A stretch of DNA of 64,000 nt. Origin: Xanthomonas sp. AM6 (GTDB taxonomy: Bacteria > Pseudomonadota > Gammaproteobacteria > Xanthomonadales > Xanthomonadaceae). Positions 42,490 to 51,764 of the stretch are shown in pieces. A model generated the notes under the pieces. That model had not been told where the DNA came from. It did no database searches and saw nothing but the letters and a program-made list of their open reading frames with translations. Location of the stretch: assembly GCF_025665335.1 (NCBI RefSeq), contig NZ_CP106869.1, forward strand, positions 3,188,501 through 3,252,500. Reading direction: 5' to 3'. Position 1 is the stretch's first letter; every line of letters starts with the position of its first letter. Made by a program: the position numbers and the translations under genes.

Positions 42490-42996
42490 ATGCAGGCGCT
42501 GAAATACCTCCTCGGCTATCCGCCCCACGTGCAGGACCAGGTCCGCGAGCTGATCGCGCGCGATCGCCTGGGCGAGTGGCTGCGCAAGCGCTACGACACG
42601 CCCAATCCGGTCCGCACCGACCGCCAGCTGTACGACTACGCGCTGGCGCTGAAGGAACGCCACATGCGCAGCTCCGAGCCGCTGCACAAGGTGGTCTACG
42701 ACAACCGGCTGCAGGCGGTGAAGCACGCGCTCGGCACCCACACCAGCATCTCGCGCGTGCAGGGCAGCCGGCTCAAGGCCAGCCGCGAGATCCGCATCGC
42801 CGGCGTGTTCCGCGACGCGCCGGCGGCGTTCCTGCAGATGATCGTGGCGCACGAACTGGCGCACCTGAAGGAAAGCGCGCACAACAAGCCGTTCTACCAG
42901 CTGTGCGCGCACATCGCGCCGGACTACCACCAGCTGGAATTCGACCTGCGCCTGTACCTGACCCAGCTGGAACTCGCCGGCGCCGCCGACGCCTGA
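42490..42996 (+). CDS. YgjP-like zinc metallopeptidase domain protein
   Basis: A 168-residue protein ending in the YgjP/DUF45 metallopeptidase motif H121-E-L-A-H125-L-K-E with H131 in H-N-K-P-F-Y as third ligand. The first 90 residues are basic and helical. Such small domains resemble the Spartan/WLM proteases, but true protease activity has not been shown for this type. The ATG at 42490 is the first after the spacer. It is followed, 78 bases later, by the pseudouridine-synthase homologue. Confidence 0.88.
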   Translation: MQALKYLLGYPPHVQDQVRELIARDRLGEWLRKRYDTPNPVRTDRQLYDYALALKERHMRSSEPLHKVVYDNRLQAVKHALGTHTSISRVQGSRLKASREIRIAGVFRDAPAAFLQMIVAHELAHLKESAHNKPFYQLCAHIAPDYHQLEFDLRLYLTQLELAGAADA

Positions 42997-43074
42997 GCGC
43001 TGCCGCGCCCAGCGCGCATGGCGGGGCGGCGACGGCTGCACGTACACTGCCCTGCCCCGATCGCCGAGTTTTCG

Positions 43075-43785
43075 ATGTCCGCTCCCACCCGCCTCGACAA
43101 ATACGTGGCCGCCATGCTGCCGTGCTCGCGCAGCGAAGCGCAGCAGTACATCGAGGGCGGCTGGGTCAGCGTGGACGGCGTGGTGGTCGAGGAACCGCAG
43201 GCCGCGGTGACCACGCAGCAGGTGACCCTGGCCGCCGACGCGCAACTGGGCGCGGCCGAGCCGGCCACCTTGCTGCTGCACAAGCCGGCCGGGCTGGACC
43301 TGGATGCCGCCCTGGCGCTGGCCAGGCCGCACACGCGCAGCGCGCTGGATACGGCGGACGTGCGCGTGCTCAAACGCCACTTCCTGCGCCTGAATGCGCC
43401 GCTGCCGCTGGAAGAGGCCGCCAGCGGCCTGCTGGTGCTGAGCCAGGACGGCCGCGTGCTGCGCCGCCTGACCGAGGACGCGACCTCGATCGAACAGGAA
43501 TTCGTGGTCGAGGTACGCGGCGAACTGCGGCCCTACGGCATGCTGCGGCTCGCGCACGGCCTGATCTATCGCCAGCGCAGCCTGCCGCCGTGCAAGGTGA
43601 GCTGGCAGAACGAGGACCGCCTGCGCTTCGCGATCAAGCACGTGCAGCCGGGCCAGTTGCAGTCCATGTGCGCCGACGTCGGGCTGGAAGTGCTCAGCCT
43701 GCGGCGCCTGCGCGTGGGCCGCATCCCGCTGGGCAAGCTGGCGCCGGGCGAATGGCGTTATCTGCCGGGCGGCGAGCGTTTTTAG
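43075..43785 (+). CDS. RsuA/RluF-fold pseudouridine synthase homologue lacking the catalytic Asp
   Basis: A 236-residue protein with an N-terminal S4 domain (R-L-D-K-Y-V-A-A-M-L-P-C-S-R-S-E-A) and an RsuA-type domain (L-L-H-K-P-A-G-L, then L-R-R-L-R-V-G-R-I-P-L-G-K-L near the end). In active enzymes the motif is G-R-L-D-x-x-T-x-G-L-L. Here it reads L110-P-L-E113-E-A-A-S-G-L-L, so the catalytic Asp is Glu and the Arg is Pro. It is probably not a normal pseudouridine synthase. It may be an RNA-binding protein or a changed enzyme. Confidence 0.85.
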   Translation: MSAPTRLDKYVAAMLPCSRSEAQQYIEGGWVSVDGVVVEEPQAAVTTQQVTLAADAQLGAAEPATLLLHKPAGLDLDAALALARPHTRSALDTADVRVLKRHFLRLNAPLPLEEAASGLLVLSQDGRVLRRLTEDATSIEQEFVVEVRGELRPYGMLRLAHGLIYRQRSLPPCKVSWQNEDRLRFAIKHVQPGQLQSMCADVGLEVLSLRRLRVGRIPLGKLAPGEWRYLPGGERF

Positions 43786-43946
43786 CGGTCACGGTCAGGG
43801 TCAGGCGTGATGCGCCAGCGCAGCGCGCGCGCATTCGCGCCGTCCCGCACAACCGAGCCTGGCAGCGCGAGGTCCCCCTGTCTTGCGGCCTATTGCGCGG
43901 CTCGCCGACGGCGGCAGACACTCGCCGCGGGCACAAGGGGACCTAC

Positions 43947-45044
43947 ATGTTCGCAACGATTCTGGCAGCGGCACTGGCCTTGGCGCCGACCGATGCTGCC
44001 GTGGCGCAAGCCGACCTGCAGTTCGCCGCCGCGCGCATCGCCGCCGATCATCCGGGCCTGGCTCCCGGCGTGGATCCGGCGCTGGCCGCGCAGGCGCGGC
44101 AGGCGGCGAGCGCGGCGCAGGCCAGGGCCAGGCGCATCGTCGATCGCGCCGGCTACGTCCAGGTCGTGCAGGCCTATGTCGCCTCGTTCGGCGACCCGCA
44201 TGTCGCGATCGAACTGGCCTCGCCCGACGCCACGAGCGCGAGCGCGACGCAGCCCGCGCCCGCCAGCGCCGCGCAAGGCGCATTCGAACGCCTCACGCCA
44301 GCGGCCTGGAAACTGACCCTGCCGACCTTCTATGCCGGCGATCCCGGCTTCGAGACGACGATGAGCGCGATCGCCGCGGCGGCGGACGCATTGCGGCAGC
44401 ACACGCCCGCCCTGCTGATCGTGGACCTGCGCGGCAACGGCGGTGGCGCCGCGGCGCCCGGCGATGCGGTGCTGGCCGCGATCTGGGGCGAGCAGGCGCT
44501 GCCCGCGCTCGATCGCCGCCGCGCCAAGGCCTCGCTGTGGCGGGTCTCCGACGGCGTGATCGACAATCTGCAGACGCGCCGCGCGCGGATCGCGACGCGC
44601 TATCCGCAGGAACTGCCCGACTTCGACCGATTGCTGGACGGCCTGCGCGCGGCGCAGCGCCAGGGAGAGGCGCTGTATCGCGATCCGCTGCCGAGCGCCG
44701 CCGCCGGCACCCCGCCGCACGGCGGACCGGCGCGCATCGTCGCGATCACCGACGGCGCCTGCATCAGCGCCTGCCTGGATTTCATGGACCGTCTGCTGGA
44801 AGGCCCCGGTGTCGAGCAGGTCGGCCAGCCGACCGGCGCCGACACGCTCTACACCGAAGTGGAAAGCGTGCCGCTGCCGAGCGGGCGCGCGACGTTGCTG
44901 CTGCCGATGCAGCGCCTGGAGGGGCGCCAGCGCGGCGCGATGCAGGCCTATGCGCCGCGCGTCCGCCTCGCCGACGACGCGGCCGTGAGCGCCTGGCTAC
45001 ACCGGGAAGTCGCCGCGCTGTCGCCCGCGAACGGCGCGCCCTAG
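43947..45044 (+). CDS. Exported S41-like (C-terminal-processing) peptidase
   Basis: A 365-residue protein with a short signal peptide (F-A-T-I-L-A-A-A-L-A-L-A). It has the S41 core: V-D-L-R-G-N-G-G-G near residue 158 and the nucleophile region I-T-D-G-A-C-I-S-A-C-L-D-F with S274. The Lys/Gln base typical four residues later is replaced (L-D-F-M-D), so activity needs caution. No PDZ domain is evident. ATG at 43947 follows AAGGGGACC. Confidence 0.82.
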   Translation: MFATILAAALALAPTDAAVAQADLQFAAARIAADHPGLAPGVDPALAAQARQAASAAQARARRIVDRAGYVQVVQAYVASFGDPHVAIELASPDATSASATQPAPASAAQGAFERLTPAAWKLTLPTFYAGDPGFETTMSAIAAAADALRQHTPALLIVDLRGNGGGAAAPGDAVLAAIWGEQALPALDRRRAKASLWRVSDGVIDNLQTRRARIATRYPQELPDFDRLLDGLRAAQRQGEALYRDPLPSAAAGTPPHGGPARIVAITDGACISACLDFMDRLLEGPGVEQVGQPTGADTLYTEVESVPLPSGRATLLLPMQRLEGRQRGAMQAYAPRVRLADDAAVSAWLHREVAALSPANGAP

Positions 45045-45158
45045 CGCCTTGGCGCAATTGCGACCGGCCGATCGGCGATCCGACCGCGTCGAGCGCCTGG
45101 CCGCGACAGCGCTAAAGGCGTGTCGTCACTCCCGAGCAGGCGCTGTTGCGTGACATGC

Positions 45159-45962
45159 CTACGGCTGCGCCAACGCGCGCTCCACCGCCTGCTGCGCCAG
45201 CGGCGCCATCAGCGTGTAGCCGGCGGCGGTGGGATGCACGCCGTCGTAGGCCAGGGCCTTGTCCATGCCGCCTTGCCGGTTGCGCATCTTGCTGTGGTAA
45301 TCCAGGTACACCGCGCCGTGGCTTTGCGCGTACTGCGCGATCCAGGCATTGAGCGCGCGGATCTTGTCCGCCGGCTGCAGCCCCGGCCGCCACGGATAGT
45401 CGCTGACCGGCAGCACCGAGGCCAGCACCACCTTGATGCGGTTGGCCTGCGCCAGTTCGACCATCGAGCGCAGGTTGTCCTCGATCATGCGCTGCGTGGA
45501 CAGGCCGGTGTTGCCGGCCAGGTCGTTGGTGCCGGCCAGGATCACCACCGCCGCCGGCTTCAGGTCGATCACGTCCTGGCGGAAGCGCACCAGCATCTGC
45601 GCGGTGGTCTGCCCGGAAATGCCGCGGTTGACGTAGGGCTTGCCGGGGAAGAACGTCGAGCCCTGCATGCGCCCCCACGCGTCGGTGATCGAATCGCCGT
45701 AGAACACCACACGCCGCTCGCCCGCCGCCGGCGGCGCCAGCGCGGCGTTGTCGGCGCGGTAGCGCGCCAGTTGCGCCCAGTCCAGCAGCCGCTTCTGCAG
45801 CTCGGCCACGTCCTTGGCTTGCAGCGTGTCCGGCGCGCGCGTGTACAGCGCATCCACCTTGCCCTGCAGCGCGTCGGCGGCGGGCGCGGCGCTCTGCGCG
45901 AGCGCGGGCTGCACGATGCCCAGGCACAGCGACAGCATCGCGGCGATCGATGACGGTTTCAC
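45159..45962 (-). CDS. Exported SGNH/GDSL hydrolase
   Basis: A 267-residue esterase/lipase-like protein with a signal peptide (residues 1-22, A-L-A-Q). The SGNH blocks are F-Y-G-D-S91-I-T-D, G-I-S-G-Q-T-T, G-T-N146-D and D240-G-V-H243-P-T. The start is a GTG at 45962 with GGAGG seven bases before it. It probably deacylates sugars or lipids in the periplasm. It is downstream of the histidine kinase on the same strand, about 107 bases away. Confidence 0.93.
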   Translation of the reverse strand: MKPSSIAAMLSLCLGIVQPALAQSAAPAADALQGKVDALYTRAPDTLQAKDVAELQKRLLDWAQLARYRADNAALAPPAAGERRVVFYGDSITDAWGRMQGSTFFPGKPYVNRGISGQTTAQMLVRFRQDVIDLKPAAVVILAGTNDLAGNTGLSTQRMIEDNLRSMVELAQANRIKVVLASVLPVSDYPWRPGLQPADKIRALNAWIAQYAQSHGAVYLDYHSKMRNRQGGMDKALAYDGVHPTAAGYTLMAPLAQQAVERALAQP

Positions 45963-46069
45963 GGTCCACCTCCAGGTCGGGGAAACGCGCACCCTAATCC
46001 AAATCTCGCGCATGCGCGCGGGCCGCCCGGTTCGGCGTGATCCAGCGTACCTGCCGGCTCCGGCGACGC

Positions 46070-47206
46070 TCAGCTGCTGGCGATCGCCTGCCGCGGCAGC
46101 GTCGCCACGAACCGGGTGCCATGCTGCTGCGACGAGCTGACGTCGATGCGCCCGCCGTGCGCACGCACGATCCTGTCGACGATGTACAGCCCAAGGCCCA
46201 GGTTCGCGCCGGCCGCCTGCGGCGTACCGTCGGTCTGTGCGGTGGTGGTCAGCGGCTCGAACAACGAACCCAGCATTTCGTCGGGAATCGGCGGCCCATG
46301 GTTGTGCACGCTCACGCTGACCTCGTCCGCCAGCTCGCCGTTCAACACGATGCCGATGGAATGGTCGCGGCTGCCGTACTTCGATGCATTGGTCAGCAGG
46401 TTCGCCACCACCCGGCGCAGCCGCATCGTGTCCCAGCTGCCGTGCAGGTCGCCGCTGGCGGTCACCTGGACCGCCGGCGTGGGATAGATCGCGGCCATCT
46501 CGTCGACGACGTCGCGGGTCAACAGCTCCAGGCTGGCCGCTTCCGGCCGCACCGGCACCGCCACGCCCAGATTGTCGCCGGTGAATTCCATCAGGTCGTC
46601 GAGGATCGCCTTCATCTGCGCCGCGCTGCGCAACAGCATCTGCGCCTGCGGCGCGCGTTCGGGGCCCTGGCGCAGCATCAGTTCGGCGCAGCTCATCACC
46701 GTGGACAGCGGGCCGCGCAGGTCGTGGCCCAGGATGCCCATGAACAGGTGCCGGGTCTGCTCCATGTTCTCCATGAAGGCGCGCAGCGAGTCGGCCAGGA
46801 TCTGATCCAGCGCCTCGTTGAAGCGGCTCATGTCCGGCAGGTCCTGCACTCCCGGCGTGTGCTCGGATTTGCCCCACAGGCGCATCACGCTGGCGCGCAG
46901 CGCGCGGAACTCGGACACCAGCTGCACCATGCCGAAGCCGTGCTTGACCCGCTGCCGGGCATGCAGGCTGGCCGCGCCCTCGGTCTCGAACGCCTCCGGC
47001 CCGGCATCCTGCGAACGCAGCCGCCGCTGCGCGGCGCTCATCGGCTCGCGCATGTCGGCGACGATCTCGGCCAGCAGCTGCGCGGCGTGATCGCGCAACT
47101 GGTAGGGGCTCATCGCTTCGCCCTGCTCGCCGCGGGTACGCGCGAACGCCACCCAGTCGCTGCACAGCGGCTCGATGTTCGCCTCGATGAAATCGGCCAG
47201 CTTCAT
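46070..47206 (-). CDS. Soluble sensor histidine kinase with RsbRD-like N-terminal domain
   Basis: A 378-residue kinase without membrane helices. Residues 1-140 are all-helical, like the RsbRD_N sensor domain (A-D-F-I-E-A-N-I-E-P-L-C-S-D-W). The H box is G-I-L-G-H161-D-L-R-G-P-L-S, the N box N-L-L-T-N273-A-S-K-Y-G, and the G boxes include L-G-L-G-L-Y-I-V. No response regulator is adjacent, so it is an orphan. The start at 47206 begins the conserved domain; the open frame goes further upstream without similarity. Confidence 0.92.
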   Translation of the reverse strand: MKLADFIEANIEPLCSDWVAFARTRGEQGEAMSPYQLRDHAAQLLAEIVADMREPMSAAQRRLRSQDAGPEAFETEGAASLHARQRVKHGFGMVQLVSEFRALRASVMRLWGKSEHTPGVQDLPDMSRFNEALDQILADSLRAFMENMEQTRHLFMGILGHDLRGPLSTVMSCAELMLRQGPERAPQAQMLLRSAAQMKAILDDLMEFTGDNLGVAVPVRPEAASLELLTRDVVDEMAAIYPTPAVQVTASGDLHGSWDTMRLRRVVANLLTNASKYGSRDHSIGIVLNGELADEVSVSVHNHGPPIPDEMLGSLFEPLTTTAQTDGTPQAAGANLGLGLYIVDRIVRAHGGRIDVSSSQQHGTRFVATLPRQAIASS

Positions 47207-47978
47207 GATTGCCTCTTGGCGCCGCGGCGGCCGTGCCCTGCCCGCCACACGCGACGATCCGCCGGATCGATGCGCCCCGTGCCGCCCTGGCATGTCGTCG
47301 ACGCCACACAGCCTCCCCAGCAAAGCGTTGCCATTGCATATCCCCAGGCGCGTCAATGCGCCAGCTTAAACATTCCCGCGTCGATGCGTACATCCGTGTC
47401 ATGCTGGCAGTGGCCGCAGGCCTGGCCATGCCTGGACGCCAGCCGCCCGGCTTGCACGGTGGCGCGCCTGTGCGAGGCGTGCCTGCAACGAGCATCGGTC
47501 CTGCCTGTCGGCACCGACGGCGGACCTTGCGTACGCTCCGGCGGCAGGCCCGTGCGCCCCCGGGCGAAAGCGCATGGTGCACAGGTCCGTCACCCAAGTG
47601 CCATGAGCTGCACCCGGTCACGCTCCTGCATGGACACCGAGACGCCGCGATCCCTGCATTCAGCCACTGCTCATGCGGCGCCGACCGCCCCCGCCGCACG
47701 CGCAGATCCGCCCGCCCTGCATGCTTGGACGAACGCATAAACCGTTGCCCGGCAAGGCACTGCAGCGGAATCCGTGCCACGTACGCCAAGGTATGCCTGC
47801 CCGGGCGATGCAGGCGCTTCCGGGCAGTTCGGCGTGCAGACGATTTGTTTTCGCTATCTGTGCGGGTTTTTCGCATGCCCTAACTTTTTTGTGCGTACAT
47901 GACACGCGCCGATTTTCGTTTCTACCATTGCGCCGGAAGCAAGGGGGGATCCCTACTCCAAGTCCCGAAGGACACCGC
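47207..47978. other. 772-base region without a convincing gene
   Basis: It lies between the kinase start (leftward) and the propeller gene (rightward), so both promoters are here. Several frames are open, but none shows a domain or a ribosome site that would single it out. Around 47840-47935 the sequence becomes markedly AT-richer (runs of T at 47868 and 47885), which fits the upstream region of the propeller gene. Confidence 0.5.
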
Positions 47979-49739
47979 ATGAACAGGCATTACGCGCACC
48001 GGAAACTCTCTGTGCTGTGGCTGGCGTTGGTTCCCGGCTTGATGCTCGGCACATCGGCATCGGCACAGTCCGCAATCGCTCCCTCCATCCAAGACTCGAA
48101 CGACACCGCAGCGCCCGCCAGTGACTTGAGCAATGGCGAAGGCGACGGCGCCAACAGCACCGCATCCGCGTACGGCAACGCCGGCAAGGGCGGCGCCGGC
48201 GCATGGTTCGGCGGCAGCGGCGGCGCGCCGTTCGCCACGCGCACCAGTTGGGAAAACGCCGGCGGCGGTTATCTCAACGCCCGCTTCGCACCCGCCGAGT
48301 GGCAGATCACTCCGTTCAACGCGGCGCGGCTGAAGACCGCCTGGACCTTCACCACGCAAGGCGACGTTTCCGCCACGCCGACCGTGCAGGGCAGCGCGCT
48401 GTACGTGCCCGACTGGGGCGGCCAGCTGTATCGCATCGACACCGCGCTGGGCAAGGCGGTGTGGCAGGTGAAGCTGTCCGACCTTACCGGCAACGCCAGC
48501 TCGCTGTCACGCAACAGCCCGGCGATCGCGCGCAACAGCGTGCTGGTCGGCGACCAGGCCAGCGGCACCGTGCTGGCGATCGACAAGAACACCGGCAAGC
48601 TGCTGTGGAAGACCGTGGTCGAAGCCAATGCGCAGGCGCGCATCACCGCCTCGCCAGTCGTGTATGGCGACCGCGTCTATGTCGGCGTGTCCTCCGGCGA
48701 CTGGGGCGGACTGAGCCCGGGCTACAAATTCTCCTTCCGCGGCAGCGTGGCCGCGCTCGACCTGAAGACCGGCAAGCTGCTGTGGAGCTTCCGCACCGCG
48801 CCTGAAGGCTATTCCGGCGCGTCGGTATGGGGCACGCTGGCGATCGACCCGCGCCGGCAGCGCGTCTACGCCACCACCGGCAACAACTACTCGGTGCCGG
48901 CCGAAGTGGCCAGCTGCGTCAAGAACGCCAATGGCGACAAGAGCGCACAACTGGCCTGCCTGGCGCCCGACGACTACGTGGACTCGGTGCTGGCGCTGGA
49001 CATGCGCAGCGGCAAGCCGGTGTGGACGCGCCGCCTGCAGGGCGCCGATGCCTGGTCGCTGTCGTGCCTGGTCGCGCCGACCGCCGGCATCTGCCAGGAC
49101 CCGCAAGGGCCGGACTACGACTTCAGCGGCGGCGGCGCCAACCTGTTCACGGTGGTCCGCAACGGCAAGCCGCAGGCGCTGGTCGGCGCCGGCCAGAAGA
49201 GCGGCGTGTACTGGGCGCTGGACGCCGACAGCGGGCGCACCGTGTGGTCGACCCAGGTCGGCCCGGGCGGCACCGCCGGCGGCATCGAGTGGGGCTCGTC
49301 GGTCGATCCGCTCGCCTCGCGCGTTTACGTCGCCATCAACAACAGCAGCCACACCAGCTACACCCTCGCCCCCGGCAATACCGAAACCTGGAACGCCGGC
49401 TCGTGGGCGGCGCTGGACGCGGCCACCGGCAGGATCGTGTGGCAGGTGAAGGTGCCCGGCGTCGAACCGGTCCAGCCCAGCTTCGGTGCCGGCGGGCGCG
49501 GTCCGCTCGCCTCTTCGCCCGGGCTGGTCTACGCAGGCTCGATGTCCGGCGCGATGACGGTGCTCGATGCCCGGACCGGCGCCACGCTGTGGAGCTTCGA
49601 TGCCGGCGGTTCGGTGGCGAGCGCGCCGGCCGTCGTGGACGGTGCGGTGTACTGGGGCGCAGGCTACAGCCGCTTCAATTTCGGCACCGGCGTGCACAAG
49701 CTCTACAAGTTCGTCCCGGCGACCCGCCGCAGCCCCTGA
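47979..49739 (+). CDS. Exported PQQ-binding-like beta-propeller protein
   Basis: A 586-residue protein with a signal peptide (residues 1-30, S-A-S-A-Q). A Gly/Ser/Asn-rich stretch follows (residues 45-75), then repeated propeller blades of the A-x-D-x-x-T-G-K-x-x-W type (I-D-K-N-T-G-K-L-L-W, L-D-L-K-T-G-K-L-L-W, L-D-A-A-T-G-R-I-V-W). It resembles the propeller of polyvinyl-alcohol or quinoprotein dehydrogenases, without a cytochrome c domain. Whether it binds PQQ is not clear. ATG at 47979. It is closed by a strong terminator. Confidence 0.87.
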   Translation: MNRHYAHRKLSVLWLALVPGLMLGTSASAQSAIAPSIQDSNDTAAPASDLSNGEGDGANSTASAYGNAGKGGAGAWFGGSGGAPFATRTSWENAGGGYLNARFAPAEWQITPFNAARLKTAWTFTTQGDVSATPTVQGSALYVPDWGGQLYRIDTALGKAVWQVKLSDLTGNASSLSRNSPAIARNSVLVGDQASGTVLAIDKNTGKLLWKTVVEANAQARITASPVVYGDRVYVGVSSGDWGGLSPGYKFSFRGSVAALDLKTGKLLWSFRTAPEGYSGASVWGTLAIDPRRQRVYATTGNNYSVPAEVASCVKNANGDKSAQLACLAPDDYVDSVLALDMRSGKPVWTRRLQGADAWSLSCLVAPTAGICQDPQGPDYDFSGGGANLFTVVRNGKPQALVGAGQKSGVYWALDADSGRTVWSTQVGPGGTAGGIEWGSSVDPLASRVYVAINNSSHTSYTLAPGNTETWNAGSWAALDAATGRIVWQVKVPGVEPVQPSFGAGGRGPLASSPGLVYAGSMSGAMTVLDARTGATLWSFDAGGSVASAPAVVDGAVYWGAGYSRFNFGTGVHKLYKFVPATRRSP

Positions 49740-50077
49740 TCGTACGATCCATCGCACCACGGCCTCTCCTGCGCAGGCAGGAGGGGCTTTTTTGTGCGCG
49801 CACGCCACCGCTGCGCCGGCTGTGCGATCGAGCCGGCGATGGCCGCCTCGCGCCACGGCTGGCGCCGTCGGCCGCGTGCGGTGCGGCGCCTTGACCCGGC
49901 ACAGGCCTGCGACGGCAAGGCGACAAGCGTCTACGAAATCGGCCCCACGCGCGTGATGGCGCGCACGCAATCGCCGTGCCGGCGCCCGTAGCCTCGGCCC
50001 TGCGCCTTGGACGAGGCGCAACGGCATCCGGTCCCCTGCCGGATGGTCCAGTCGTCTTTCCAGCAGAAGGAAGATCC
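49740..50077. other. Intergenic region after the propeller gene
   Basis: 338 bases that contain the terminator at 49762-49793 and the upstream region of the S1 peptidase. Nothing else is recognised. Confidence 0.5.
49762..49793 (+). terminator. Intrinsic terminator after the propeller gene
   Basis: An 11-bp stem (GCCTCTCCTGC with GCAGGAGGGGC, one G-T pair) and a four-base loop, followed by six T (49788-49793). It is 22 bases after the stop codon. Confidence 0.9.
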
Positions 50078-51478
50078 ATGAATCGCAAGAACGCCCTGTA
50101 TCTGGCCCTGCTCGCCGGCATCTCCGGCCTTTCCCCCATCGCCATGGCCGCCAATCCCCCCGCGGCCGAGATGGACTCCGCGCCGGTCGAAGCGCGCCCC
50201 GACGCCGCTGCGCTCGGCGGTGCCGAACTGCGCAGCCTCGCCACCGGCAGCGCGCATGCGCCGCGCCTGATCGAACTGGCCGCCCCCGACAGCGCCCAGG
50301 CGGCGAAGATGAGGCAAGTACGCGGCGAGCAGGTCAAGCACGGCCAGCCGCTGCAGATCGGTTTCTCCCGCGACATCGCCACCCCGGCGATCAACCTGCG
50401 CCGGCTGCGCTGGCAGAGCCTGCCCAGCGGCGCGCAGGTGACCAGCTTCGAGATCGTCTCCACCGGCGCGGCAGCGCTGCGCGCGGCATTGCAGCTCAGC
50501 GGCAGCGGCGCCCAGCCCGGCGACCCGAGCAAGGCCACGCTGCGCTTCGCCGGCGACGACGGCCGCGTGTTCGAGCAGAGCGGCGCCGACTTCGCCGGCA
50601 GCGCGCCGGGCTGGTCGGCGGCGGTATCCGGCGCGCGCCTGGTGGTGGAGATCGAGCTGCCGGCCGGCCAGTATCCGCAGGGCTTCGCGCTGAAGATTCC
50701 GCAGCTCTCGCACATGGACATCAATCCCGTCGCCAGCGAGGAAATGATGCGGCCGATGATCGGCGAGAGCGATTCGTGCGAGCGCGACATCGTCTGCCGC
50801 GCCAGCCCAACCAGCGGCTTCACTTCGGCCGCCAAGTCGGTGGCGCGCATGGTGTTCAGCACCAGCAGCGGCTCCTACCTGTGCACCGGCACCCTGCTCA
50901 ACAACAGCAACTCGCCGAAGAAGTACCTGTTCTGGACCGCCGCGCACTGCATCAGCACCCAGACCGTGGCCAACACCCTGCAGACCTACTGGTTCTACGA
51001 CGCCACCACCTGCAACGGCTCCACGGTCAGCTCGTCCTACACCACGCTCAGCGGCGGCGCCTACCTGCGCCATGCCAACACCACCCGCGACACCTCGCTG
51101 CTGGAACTGAAGACCGCCCCGCCCAGCGGCGCGTTCTACGCCGGCTGGAGCAGTTCGGCGATCGGTTCCACCGGCACCGCGATCGAGGGCATCCACCACC
51201 CCGCCGGCGACGTGAAGAAGTACTCGCTGGGCAGCGTCACCGGCCTGTCGACCTCGATCGACGGCAAGTCGCCGCTGTACCGGGTGGTGTGGAACACCGG
51301 CGTGACCGAAGGCGGCTCCTCCGGTTCGGGCCTGTTCACCGTCAACAGCAGCGGGGCCTACCAGCTGCGCGGCGGCCTGTACGGCGGCACCTCGTACTGC
51401 AGCGCGCCCAGCGATCCGGACTACTACTCGCGTTTCTCCGACGTGTATTCGACCATCCAGCCCTACCTGAGCCCGTAA
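50078..51478 (+). CDS. Secreted trypsin-like (S1) serine peptidase, lysyl-endopeptidase type
   Basis: A 466-residue secreted protease. The signal peptide (residues 1-24, A-M-A-A) is followed by a propeptide to about residue 235. The mature chymotrypsin fold carries H290 in W-T-A-A-H-C, D338 in T-R-D-T-S-L-L-E-L and S415 in G-G-S-S-G-S-G-L. Several Cys pairs point to disulfides. The pattern fits the lysyl endopeptidase group of Lysobacter and Achromobacter. ATG at 50078 follows AGAAGGAAG. Probably a virulence or nutrition exoenzyme. Confidence 0.92.
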   Translation: MNRKNALYLALLAGISGLSPIAMAANPPAAEMDSAPVEARPDAAALGGAELRSLATGSAHAPRLIELAAPDSAQAAKMRQVRGEQVKHGQPLQIGFSRDIATPAINLRRLRWQSLPSGAQVTSFEIVSTGAAALRAALQLSGSGAQPGDPSKATLRFAGDDGRVFEQSGADFAGSAPGWSAAVSGARLVVEIELPAGQYPQGFALKIPQLSHMDINPVASEEMMRPMIGESDSCERDIVCRASPTSGFTSAAKSVARMVFSTSSGSYLCTGTLLNNSNSPKKYLFWTAAHCISTQTVANTLQTYWFYDATTCNGSTVSSSYTTLSGGAYLRHANTTRDTSLLELKTAPPSGAFYAGWSSSAIGSTGTAIEGIHHPAGDVKKYSLGSVTGLSTSIDGKSPLYRVVWNTGVTEGGSSGSGLFTVNSSGAYQLRGGLYGGTSYCSAPSDPDYYSRFSDVYSTIQPYLSP

Positions 51479-51611
51479 GCGGCGCCCGGGAGGGCCGTAC
51501 TCCCGGGCCGGAGCAGGCCACGCCGCGCGCGTGGCCTGCCCGCGGCCGGCCACTGCCCCGCCGCGCAACGGTTACACTGGGAGCCCCAACGCACATACGG
51601 CAGGCATCCAC

Positions 51612-51764
51612 TTGGCAAAGCCCAACTACTCCTTCGAAAAACGTCAGCGCGAAATCGCCAAGAAGAAACAGCAGGACGAGAAGGACGCGCGCAAGCGCGA
51701 AGCGCGCGAGGCGGCCAAGGCCGCAGCGGACGCACAGGCGAAGACGCCCGACAGCGGCAACTGA
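51612..51764 (+). CDS. Small Lys-rich protein with TTG start
   Basis: A 50-residue protein, A-K-P-N-Y-S-F-E-K-R-Q-R-E-I-A-K-K-K-Q at the start, then Lys/Glu/Ala-rich helix. This opening is common to a widespread proteobacterial family of unknown function. The TTG at 51612 is the only start close to the conserved part. GGCAGGC precedes it. Confidence 0.78.
   Translation: MAKPNYSFEKRQREIAKKKQQDEKDARKREAREAAKAAADAQAKTPDSGN

Noticed and set aside
40894-43641. 915-codon minus-strand open frame across SDR to pseudouridine-synthase genes
   Set aside because: Only the DUF2058 gene (in a different frame, 41850-42386) is real on that strand; the rest is shadow.
47207-47978. Possible genes in the long spacer (for example 47209-47883)
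   Set aside because: Translations are Arg/Pro/Ala-rich without similarity or ribosome site.
47979-49739. Calling the propeller protein BamB
   Set aside because: It is about 200 residues longer than BamB, has no lipobox and resembles quinoprotein propellers more.
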